A program made the position numbers and the translations under genes. DNA of 7,434 nt from an uncultured Lachnospiraceae bacterium (GTDB taxonomy: Bacteria; Bacillota; Clostridia; Lachnospirales; Lachnospiraceae), in assembly GCA_900313745.1 (NCBI GenBank), contig OMSM01000145.1, positions 1-7,434 on the forward strand, written 5' to 3'. The notes under the pieces are model-generated. The model was given only the letters and a program-made list of their open reading frames with translations, was not told the origin of the DNA and did no database searches. Position 1 is the first letter of the stretch. Each line of letters begins with the position of its first letter. Positions 1-5,662 of this stretch are shown here, one piece after another.

Positions 1-87
1 CAGTACTGTATAGAGAACCGGATGTACGACATCAACAAGATAAACGCCCTGCTCTTCGAGTACGACCAGCCCATTCTCGGGAGCTGA
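1..87 (+). CDS. C-terminal end of an unidentified protein (5' partial)
   Basis: The first frame is open from the window edge to a TGA at 85-87 and gives 28 residues ending FEYDQPILGS. It has no track of low complexity and reads like the tail of a normal soluble protein. I do not recognise the family from so short a piece. It runs in the same direction as the VWA gene, 143 bases downstream, so the two could share a transcript. The only structure right after the stop is a short hairpin without a T-tract. The start and most of the protein lie outside the window. Confidence 0.55.
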   Translation, partial: QYCIENRMYDINKINALLFEYDQPILGS

Positions 88-89
88 TG

Positions 90-174
90 TCGCTTCTGAA
101 GCGACCATCACGGGCCAGGCCGCTGTTATCCTTATCTCAGAGATGAAACAACGCCGGAGGAAGTCACCCCGGCG
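90..174 (+). other. Gap upstream of the VWA gene with two short inverted repeats
   Basis: TCGCTT at 90-95 and AAGCGA at 99-104 form a 6-bp stem with a 3-base loop, two bases after the upstream stop codon. A second stem pairs CGCCGG at 152-157 with CCGGCG at 169-174, and GG at 159-160 with CC at 167-168 across a bulged A. Neither is followed by a run of T, so neither is a standard intrinsic terminator. I see no convincing promoter boxes here. They may be 3'-end or mRNA-stabilising structures, or chance in GC-rich DNA. Confidence 0.3.
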
Positions 175-216
175 GATTCCCGGAAAACCCGCATCCGCAG
201 GTCCCGGGCAGGAGAT

Positions 217-223
217 AAGGAGG
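217..223 (+). promoter_or_regulatory. Strong ribosome binding site of the VWA gene
   Basis: AAGGAGG ends 7 bases before the ATG at 231. It is a near-perfect anti-Shine-Dalgarno match at normal spacing and fixes the start codon of the VWA gene. Confidence 0.85.
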
Positions 224-230
224 AACAGGA

Positions 231-905
231 ATGAAAAAGGGACTTACTGAACTCGTGATGATTCTGGACCGCAGCGGTTCCATGAGCGGCCTTGAGGCGG
301 ATACCATCGGCGGCTTCAACGGCATGATCGAGAAGCAGCGGAAGGAGGAGGGAGAGGCATTCGTGTCGGTAGTCCTTTTCGACGACCGGCAGGAGGTGCT
401 CTACGACAGGGTGGATATACAGAAGGTGGAGCCGATGAACGACAGCCAGTACTATGTGAGGGGCTGCACGGCGCTTCTGGACGCGGTGGGCGGTGCAATC
501 CGCCACATCGGCAATATCCACAAGTATGCCCGGGAGGAGGATGTGCCGGAGAAGACCATCTTCATCATCACTACGGACGGAATGGAGAACGCAAGTCACG
601 AGTTCTCCTACGACAAGGTAAGGAAGATGATCGAGAGGCAGAAGGAGAAGTACCACTGGGAATTCCTCTTCCTTGGTGCGAATATCGACGCGGTGGCCGA
701 GGCCGCAAGGTTCGGAATCAACTCCCATCACGCCGTGAACTTCGAGAACGACCGCGCCGGAACCAGGCTGAACTACCAGGTGCTCTCCAATGCGGTGGGC
801 TGTGCGAGGAAAGCGTCGTCGGCAGAGGCGATGGCGGAGATGTTCGAGGACGAGAAGACGCTCGCGCCGATCCGCGAGGATTATAAGAAGCGGCACAGAA
901 AATAA
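231..905 (+). CDS. Stand-alone cytosolic VWA-domain protein
   Basis: This 224-residue protein is essentially one von Willebrand factor A domain. The metal-ion-dependent adhesion site (MIDAS) is complete: DxSxS at residues 13-17 (DRSGS), a threonine at 80 within RGCTALLDA, and an aspartate at 116 in TTDGMENAS. It therefore probably binds Mg2+ and a protein partner carrying an acidic group. There is no signal peptide, membrane segment or second enzymatic domain, so it should act in the cytoplasm. The C-terminal part (about 128-224) is rich in charged residues and ends in the basic stretch KKRHRK. Small VWA proteins of this kind, with the features GGFNGMI and FLFLGANIDA, are common in Firmicutes, but their role is not established. 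The start is set by AAGGAGG at 217-223. The nucleotidase gene follows after 81 bases on the same strand. The family call is confident; the function is unknown. Confidence 0.88.
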   Translation: MKKGLTELVMILDRSGSMSGLEADTIGGFNGMIEKQRKEEGEAFVSVVLFDDRQEVLYDRVDIQKVEPMNDSQYYVRGCTALLDAVGGAIRHIGNIHKYAREEDVPEKTIFIITTDGMENASHEFSYDKVRKMIERQKEKYHWEFLFLGANIDAVAEAARFGINSHHAVNFENDRAGTRLNYQVLSNAVGCARKASSAEAMAEMFEDEKTLAPIREDYKKRHRK

Positions 906-925
906 CCGGCTCCTTGCGGGGCCGG
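906..925 (+). other. GC-rich stem-loop directly after the VWA stop codon
   Basis: CCGGCTCC at 906-913 pairs with GGGGCCGG at 918-925 (8 bp including one G-T wobble) around a TTGC loop. It starts on the base after the TAA. The sequence after it, CAGGGCTCAG, has no T-tract, so efficient intrinsic termination is not expected. It could protect the VWA message from 3' decay or lower read-through into the nucleotidase gene. Confidence 0.5.
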
Positions 926-947
926 CAGGGCTCAGAGCAAAGCATCG

Positions 948-972
948 GACGGGCGGCATCAGCCGGCCCGTC
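948..972 (+). other. Second GC-rich stem-loop, just upstream of the nucleotidase start
   Basis: GACGGGC at 948-954 pairs with GCCCGTC at 966-972. The stem continues with GGC/GCC (955-957 and 962-964) after one bulged G, leaving an ATCA loop. No T-tract follows. The stem ends 14 bases before the ATG at 987 and 5 bases before the only Shine-Dalgarno-like run (978-983), so it may affect ribosome access. CCGGCCGG at 972-979 could also pair with CCGGC elsewhere in the gap, so alternative folds exist. Confidence 0.45.
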
Positions 973-986
973 CGGCCGGGGGACAG

Positions 987-3365
987 ATGAGAAAAGGACG
1001 GATCGCAGCAGGAATACTCGCAGCAGTGTTTTCCGCGGTGCTCCTGACAGCAGGGACAGCGGCGGACAGGGTATTTGCCGGGGAGACAGCCTCCTCCGGA
1101 GAAATCGCGGAACAGGACAAAACTGTTCCGGAGGGGGAAGGCTCCTCCGGATCCGGGGAAGAGATCCGGAAGATCGCCGTTAAGGCGGATCTTCCGGATT
1201 TTGCCGACGGTGACCGGCTGGTGATCCTCTCCAATGCGTCAAAGCGGGTAATGTCTTCCCTGCCGACGGGAAGGAGCCTTACCGCACTCATCTCCAGAAG
1301 AAGCGGGGACAGCATTACCGGGCTCTTCGACGCCACGGCAGTTTTCACGGTGGAGATTACGGATGCCGGTTACCGCTTCAGGGCGGAGGAGGGATACCTC
1401 ACCGCGGCGGAGTCCGGAAACGGGCTGTTTCTCCTGCCGGAGCCCACAGAGTACAGCCTCTGGGAGCTTCAGGACGGCGGGTTCCTCCGCTGTCCCGCGG
1501 CCGGCAGTGAAGATGCGGACTGCTGTCTCGAGTTTTACGAGACGGATCGATGCTTCACGACTTATACCAGGACGGCTTCTTCCGCTCCCGGGCCGTTCAG
1601 CATGAGTTTTTACAGGGTGGACGAGGACTTTGCCTTTGAGGAGGATGACGGGAGCGGGTACCGGCTCCCGGTTTTCGAGACCTCTGATATCCACGGGTAC
1701 ATCGTCGGAACTGCGGGGGAAGAGTATGAGTACCGCCTTGCTTATATTGCGGACAAGGTGAACGACGCGCGGAATGCCGGCGGCCGCCTGAGTTCGGAGA
1801 CCGTCCTGCTTCTGGACGGCGGAGACATCTTCCAGGGCAGCACGCTGTCCAACCTTCTGGACGGCAATCCGCTGTCGGCGGCGTTCGAGCTCATGGATTA
1901 CGATGCGGTGACGATCGGCAACCACGAGTTTGACTGGGGGATTGAGTACGTGGTCGACGAGGATGCCACGATGCTCGATTACACAGTGGAGAACCGGGGA
2001 GAGGTCACGGAGGGCTTCAACGATTTGTCCAAAGCGCCCGAGGATTCCGCGGAGGATGTCGGAGGGACAGAGAAGGTCAACAACGTCCCCGTGATTGTTT
2101 CCAATCTCTATAAGGACGGGGAGAAAGTATCCTTTGCCAGGGACTATGTCATCCTGGACAAGATCGCCTCGGACGCCCGGGGCAATGAGATGGCCGTGAA
2201 GATCGGCGTCATTGGTTTCACGGAGGACTACTCCTCGTCGATCATGTACTCCATGTTCACCGGGGCGGGATATGAGGTGCGCGAGGATTACGACGCGTTG
2301 AAGGAACTGGCTTCGGAGCTTAAGGCGGACGAGGGGTGTGACGCGGTGGTGGTTCTCACGCACGGCGAGGCCTTCCGGACGGCGAACGAGCTTGGCGGCG
2401 ATTCGGACGTGGATCTGGTGCTCGGCGGGCACATGCACATGAGCGATATCGGATGGAGCAGGGACGGACTGGTGTATATGCAGCCTGCCGGCCAGGGCAC
2501 GGCGTACTGTTATGCGGAGCTGGTATTTGATGCCGGAGGGGACGGAAGGCCCGTGCTCCGGAAAACAGCCTCGCTGATGACCTGTGCGGTCACGGCGGAT
2601 CCTTCCCTTCTTTACGATACCCCGGAGAACAGGGACGAACTTGATCCGGCGGTGATGGAGGCCTCCCGGGAGGCGGTGGCCCAGATAAGGAACATACTTG
2701 AGGAAAAACTGGGCTTCATCACCGAGCCTGTCCTGCGCTTCGCCTACTATCCGGAGAGCGGGGACCGCGCCTCCTCCGGCGGCAATTTCCACAGTTCGAT
2801 AACCGCGAGGTCGGTAAATGCGGACGTCGGATTCTACAACCGCTACGGAATGCGGGACGACCTCCTCATCCCCGAGGGGGAGGAGAGGCGTGACGTGACT
2901 GTCTCCGATATCTACACCCTGTTTCCCTTCGACAACCGCGTGTACTGTTTCGAGCTCACCGGAGACGAGTTCCTGCAGCTCCTGGAATACTCACTGACGG
3001 ACAGCGGCCAAAGCCTGCTTACGATGATGAGCGGTGCGGACTGCTACTATCAGGACCGGACCGTCAAGGCGATCGTCATGGACGGAGAACTGCTCTACGA
3101 GGACGGCGAATGGCGCGGCGGCCATGAGAGAGACAGGATAAGGGTCGCCGTGAACGAGTTCATCGCCACGACGGACAGGGAGGACGGCGGGATGCACAAC
3201 CCCCTTGTGGGCTGGTGCGGGACGGACCGCCTTGAGGAGAGCAGCGTCATCGATTCGGACGGCGCCCTTGCCGTGCTCCGCGCGGAGGCGGAGGAGAGCG
3301 GAGGACTGCTCTTCGTGGACACGTCGCCGCATTTCATCTGCGGGGAGTACGGGGGAGAACCGTAA
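987..3365 (+). CDS. Secreted metallophosphatase / 5'-nucleotidase with extra N-terminal domain
   Basis: This 792-residue protein is a UshA/CpdB-like phosphoesterase expected to remove phosphate from nucleotides or related esters outside the membrane. Residues 1-31 look like a signal peptide: basic MRKGR, a hydrophobic core, and likely cleavage after VFA. There is no lipobox cysteine, LPXTG or C-terminal anchor, so it is probably released. Residues about 68-211 form an extra beta-rich, possibly trefoil-like domain. The metallophosphatase core (about 227-530) keeps all expected metal ligands: D234 and H236 in SDIHGY, D280 in DGGD, N312 and H313 in GNHEFDWG, H459 in LTHG, H482 and H484 in GGHMHM. 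The 5'-nucleotidase C-terminal domain (about 580-780) carries FPFDN at 646-650, but NRYGMR at 618-623 replaces the usual N-x-GG-I/M-R. The ATG at 987 fits the signal peptide although GGGGGA at 978-983 is a poor, close ribosome site. The true substrate is unknown. Confidence 0.9.
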   Translation: MRKGRIAAGILAAVFSAVLLTAGTAADRVFAGETASSGEIAEQDKTVPEGEGSSGSGEEIRKIAVKADLPDFADGDRLVILSNASKRVMSSLPTGRSLTALISRRSGDSITGLFDATAVFTVEITDAGYRFRAEEGYLTAAESGNGLFLLPEPTEYSLWELQDGGFLRCPAAGSEDADCCLEFYETDRCFTTYTRTASSAPGPFSMSFYRVDEDFAFEEDDGSGYRLPVFETSDIHGYIVGTAGEEYEYRLAYIADKVNDARNAGGRLSSETVLLLDGGDIFQGSTLSNLLDGNPLSAAFELMDYDAVTIGNHEFDWGIEYVVDEDATMLDYTVENRGEVTEGFNDLSKAPEDSAEDVGGTEKVNNVPVIVSNLYKDGEKVSFARDYVILDKIASDARGNEMAVKIGVIGFTEDYSSSIMYSMFTGAGYEVREDYDALKELASELKADEGCDAVVVLTHGEAFRTANELGGDSDVDLVLGGHMHMSDIGWSRDGLVYMQPAGQGTAYCYAELVFDAGGDGRPVLRKTASLMTCAVTADPSLLYDTPENRDELDPAVMEASREAVAQIRNILEEKLGFITEPVLRFAYYPESGDRASSGGNFHSSITARSVNADVGFYNRYGMRDDLLIPEGEERRDVTVSDIYTLFPFDNRVYCFELTGDEFLQLLEYSLTDSGQSLLTMMSGADCYYQDRTVKAIVMDGELLYEDGEWRGGHERDRIRVAVNEFIATTDREDGGMHNPLVGWCGTDRLEESSVIDSDGALAVLRAEAEESGGLLFVDTSPHFICGEYGGEP

Positions 3366-3395
3366 TTATACTGCGGATCAGAAATCTAAACTCAT

Positions 3396-3441
3396 CAGAG
3401 CCTGCCTCATGCACCGGGATCCGGGCGCGCGGCAGGCCCTG
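3396..3441 (+). terminator. Long hairpin, probable 3' end of the nucleotidase transcript
   Basis: GCCTGCC at 3400-3406 pairs perfectly with GGCAGGC at 3431-3437. The stem extends outward with CAG (3396-3398) and CTG (3439-3441) past one mismatch. An inner stem, CCGG at 3414-3417 with CCGG at 3421-3424, closes a GAT loop. It begins 30 bases after the nucleotidase stop. The following bases are T-rich but interrupted (TTCGTCATTTCCGTTTT), so this is a plausible but imperfect terminator. Confidence 0.5.
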
Positions 3442-3548
3442 TTCGTCATTTCCGTTTTACCATCGTTTTTACCAAAGCTGTCCTGCGCGATCTGCATATC
3501 AATTATTGCGGTTTGTTTTTCACTAATTGCGGGAATCTACCGTGTATA

Positions 3549-3577
3549 TTGCTATAAACGCCGAACTGGAATAAGAT
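3549..3577 (+). promoter_or_regulatory. Candidate sigma-A-type promoter before the transporter operon
   Basis: TTGCTA at 3549-3554 and TAAGAT at 3572-3577 match the -35 and -10 consensus hexamers at 4 of 6 positions each, with the preferred 17-base spacing. They sit in the AT-rich part of the gap. A start near 3584 would place the terminator at 3604-3638 inside the leader, about 20 bases from the 5' end. In AT-rich DNA such matches also occur by chance, and other weak boxes exist after the terminator. Confidence 0.3.
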
Positions 3578-3603
3578 TTTTTATGCAGAATAGATAAAAA
3601 GGG

Positions 3604-3638
3604 TGCATGTCCGGCGGCAGTCCGGCGTGCAGTTTTTT
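3604..3638 (+). terminator. Intrinsic (rho-independent) terminator
   Basis: TGCATG (3604-3609) pairs with CGTGCA (3626-3631), and CCGG (3611-3614) with CCGG (3622-3625). This gives a 10-bp stem with one wobble, one bulged T and a 7-base loop. Six T follow at 3633-3638, and an A-run at 3596-3600 precedes the stem, so it could also work in the reverse direction. It ends 48 bases before the permease start. It may be a second terminator for the upstream unit or an attenuator in the transporter leader. Confidence 0.8.
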
Positions 3639-3686
3639 ATCGGGATTAAGCAATTATTTAATTCATCTGGTTAACCGGGGTAATCT

Positions 3687-4637
3687 ATGAAAGCAGCAAA
3701 GAATCTGCCGGATTCCGAGAGAAAAACCGGCTTTTCCTCGTACATGAAGCGGTATTGGCAGCTGTACCTCCTGCTGTTCCTGCCGGTAACCTATCTGATC
3801 GTCTTCAAGTACATTCCGATGATCTACGTTCAGATCGCGTTCAAGAAGTACAGTATTGTCCAGAGCGTCTGGAAGATGCCCCTGGCCAAGAACCACGGAA
3901 TGCAGTACTTCATTCAGGCCTTCAGCAATCCCGACTTCATCAGGGCCCTGCGCAATACGGTCGTCCTGAACCTGCTGGACCTTGTCTGCGGATTCCCGAT
4001 ACCGATTATCTTCGCGCTTATCCTGAACGAGCTGGTTTTCAGCAGGTTCAAGAAGGTGGTGCAGACCATCACCTACATGCCTCACTTCCTTTCCTGGGTT
4101 ATCATCTACGGTATCGCGCTGCAGCTTTTCGCTCCGAGTACCGGCCTTGTCAACATGGTGATCACCAAGCTTGGCGGGCAGACCGTTCCCTTCCTGAACG
4201 ACACGGCACACTGGGTATGGACCTATATTTTCCTCGGCATCTGGCAGAGTTTTGGCTGGAACTCCATCGTCTATCTGGCGGCGATCTCCGGCATCAACTC
4301 CGAGCTTTACGAGGCCGCTTCCGTCGACGGCGCGGGCCGCTTCCAGAAGATGTGGCACATCACCCTTCCGGGCATCCGTCCCACCATCGTGATCCTGTTA
4401 ATCATGGCCATCGGTAATATTGTCGGTTCCGGCTTCGACCGCCCCTTCGCCCTGCAGAACAACCTTGTCATGAGCTGGGCGGAAGTGATTTCCACCTATG
4501 TGTACCGATACGGTATCAAGGGACTGCAGTTCTCCCTGACTACCGCGGTCGGCCTCTTCCAGTCCGTCGTCGGCGTGATCTTCCTTCTCGCCGCCAACAC
4601 TCTCTCGAGGAAACTCGGAGAGCGCGGACTCTGGTAA
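3687..4637 (+). CDS. Carbohydrate ABC transporter permease, LplB-like (CUT1)
   Basis: This 316-residue integral membrane protein is one half of the channel of a binding-protein-dependent sugar importer. About six membrane segments are visible (near residues 24-42, 88-113, 127-150, 174-200, 233-250 and 284-304). The cytoplasmic EAA loop that docks the ATPase is clear at 209-228: EAASVDGAG, then ITLP. The N-terminus, with YWQLYLLLFLP and FKYIPM, is typical of the LplB/YteP group, which imports oligosaccharides or pectin-type sugar chains in Firmicutes. The exact sugar cannot be read from the sequence. The ATG at 3687 gives a normal-length N-terminus, but only CCGGGG upstream resembles a ribosome site, so translation may be modest. 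The second permease follows after 84 bases, as part of one operon. Confidence 0.92.
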   Translation: MKAAKNLPDSERKTGFSSYMKRYWQLYLLLFLPVTYLIVFKYIPMIYVQIAFKKYSIVQSVWKMPLAKNHGMQYFIQAFSNPDFIRALRNTVVLNLLDLVCGFPIPIIFALILNELVFSRFKKVVQTITYMPHFLSWVIIYGIALQLFAPSTGLVNMVITKLGGQTVPFLNDTAHWVWTYIFLGIWQSFGWNSIVYLAAISGINSELYEAASVDGAGRFQKMWHITLPGIRPTIVILLIMAIGNIVGSGFDRPFALQNNLVMSWAEVISTYVYRYGIKGLQFSLTTAVGLFQSVVGVIFLLAANTLSRKLGERGLW

Positions 4638-4650
4638 ACGCGGCTTAAGC

Positions 4651-4682
4651 CCGGAGCTCCCCGGCAGAGGGGAGGACGCCGG
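4651..4682 (+). other. Stem-loop between the two permease genes
   Basis: CTCCCC at 4657-4662 pairs with GGGGAG at 4669-4674 around GGCAGA, and CCGG at 4651-4654 can pair with CCGG at 4679-4682 to extend it across an internal loop. No T-run follows, so it is more likely an intercistronic mRNA structure than a terminator. Confidence 0.45.
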
Positions 4683-4709
4683 ACGGGTGCTGCGGAAGCT
4701 TTATCGGTG

Positions 4710-4715
4710 AAAGGA
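4710..4715 (+). promoter_or_regulatory. Ribosome binding site deciding the second permease start
   Basis: AAAGGA lies 6 bases before the ATG at 4722. An in-frame GTG at 4707 would add five residues but overlaps this site and has no Shine-Dalgarno match of its own, so ATG 4722 is preferred. Confidence 0.7.
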
Positions 4716-4721
4716 ACTGCA

Positions 4722-5597
4722 ATGAACAATATCAAGTCGACAAAAGCAAAAATCGGGGACTGGATCTTCGTTATCCTCTGTGTATTCATCTCGCTGCTGT
4801 GCGTGCTGCCAATGATCAACCTCCTCGCGAGGTCGCTCTCCGGCACGGATTACCTGATCCGGCATGAGATCTACCTCATTCCCAAGGGGCTGAACTTCGG
4901 TGCGTACAGCACCGTCCTCTCGGATCCCAAATATATCCGGGCGTTCTTCTACACGGTGGCGCTCACCGCCGTAAGCACGGTGGTCTCCCTGTTCATGACC
5001 ACTGTCTGCGCGTACCCTCTGATCTTCGCCGAGCTCAAGGGACGCAACTTTATCAACGTCATGATCACCATCACGATGTTCTTCAACGCAGGAACGATTC
5101 CGAACTACCTGCTCATCCAGAAGCTCGGAATGCTGGACAAGCCCATCGTCCTGATCCTGCCGTACTGCTTAAGCGTCTATAACATGATCATCATGCGGAG
5201 CTTCTTCTACAGCATCCCCGATTCCCTCAGGGAGTCGGCGGAGATCGACGGGGCCTCCTTCTTCCGGATTCTGGCCTCCATCTACGTCCCGCTCTCCAAG
5301 CCGGTCATGGCGACACTCGCGCTGTTCTACGCGGTCGGCCGCTGGAACGGCTACTCCGATGCCCTCATGTACGTCAAGAAGCCGGAGTATTATCCGCTGC
5401 AGCTCCTTCTGTACAACATCCTGAACAACATCAACAGTGTTGAGGTCGCGACCCAGGAAGGCTTCTCGGCCCCGGGCCTTTCCGAGTCCCTCAAGGCGGC
5501 GATCGTCATGTTCTCCACGATCCCGATTCTGTGCATCTATCCTTTCCTGCAGAAGTACTTCATCCACGGCGTCATGGTCGGCGCGGTGAAGGAGTGA
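4722..5597 (+). CDS. Carbohydrate ABC transporter permease, LplC/YtcP-like (CUT1)
   Basis: This 291-residue protein is the second channel subunit and should pair with the LplB-like permease in the membrane. Six hydrophobic segments are visible (near residues 12-36, 75-102, 110-132, 140-162, 193-207 and 256-277). The ATPase-docking EAA loop spans 171-190, with ESAEIDGAS followed by IYVP. It departs slightly from EAA, reading ESA, which is common in this branch. The C-terminus, QKYFIHGVMVGAVKE, matches the usual ending of the family (a YF.. GV..G..K pattern). The start at ATG 4722 is chosen because AAAGGA precedes it at good spacing; starting at GTG 4707 would give 296 residues. The lipoprotein gene begins 65 bases downstream on the same strand, with no terminator between. 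Confidence 0.92.
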   Translation: MNNIKSTKAKIGDWIFVILCVFISLLCVLPMINLLARSLSGTDYLIRHEIYLIPKGLNFGAYSTVLSDPKYIRAFFYTVALTAVSTVVSLFMTTVCAYPLIFAELKGRNFINVMITITMFFNAGTIPNYLLIQKLGMLDKPIVLILPYCLSVYNMIIMRSFFYSIPDSLRESAEIDGASFFRILASIYVPLSKPVMATLALFYAVGRWNGYSDALMYVKKPEYYPLQLLLYNILNNINSVEVATQEGFSAPGLSESLKAAIVMFSTIPILCIYPFLQKYFIHGVMVGAVKE

Positions 5598-5648
5598 CCG
5601 TTAACGGCAATACGCGGCAGCCATCCGGCCGCCGCAGCACAAATATAA

Positions 5649-5655
5649 AAGGAGG
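5649..5655 (+). promoter_or_regulatory. Strong ribosome binding site of the substrate-binding lipoprotein
   Basis: AAGGAGG lies 7 bases before ATG 5663. It sets the start at the lipoprotein signal peptide rather than at any upstream in-frame codon. It is the best ribosome site of the transporter genes, which fits the need for more binding protein than permease. Confidence 0.9.
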
Positions 5656-5662
5656 AAGCATT

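Larger units (their letters stand above)
3366..3686 (+). other. 321-base intergenic region between the nucleotidase and transporter units
   Basis: No convincing gene lies here. Going rightwards it holds a long hairpin (3396-3441), an AT-rich stretch (about 3445-3600) with a candidate promoter, a clear intrinsic terminator (3604-3638) and a short AT-rich segment before the permease. GGTTAACC at 3669-3676 is a perfect 8-base palindrome 10 bases before the permease ATG. It could be an operator half or chance. The change from GC-rich to AT-rich sequence fits a regulatory region. An open frame from 3409 to 3597 has a hydrophobic stretch but no ribosome binding site. Confidence 0.7.

Noticed and set aside
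87..146. A 19-residue open frame whose ATG overlaps the upstream stop codon (TGATG)
   Set aside because: The overlap would allow translational coupling, but the peptide is very short, basic and unrecognisable, and such overlaps occur often by chance.
132..959. A 275-codon minus-strand open frame antisense to the VWA gene
   Set aside because: The plus strand has an intact MIDAS motif and a strong ribosome site. The antisense product has low-complexity leucine runs and no motif.
1239..2792. A 517-codon open frame on the minus strand inside the nucleotidase gene
   Set aside because: It lies wholly antisense to a gene with full family motifs, shows no recognisable domain, and is expected where GC-rich third positions remove stops from the opposite strand.
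3639..3690. A catabolite-control (cre) operator before the transporter
   Set aside because: I looked for a TGNAANCGNWWNCA-like sequence near the permease start and saw none. Only the palindrome GGTTAACC is present, and it does not fit that consensus.
5531..5662. In-frame extension of the lipoprotein reading frame overlapping the end of the second permease gene
   Set aside because: It would bury the lipoprotein signal peptide 44 residues inside the protein. The AAGGAGG site at 5649-5655 points to ATG 5663.
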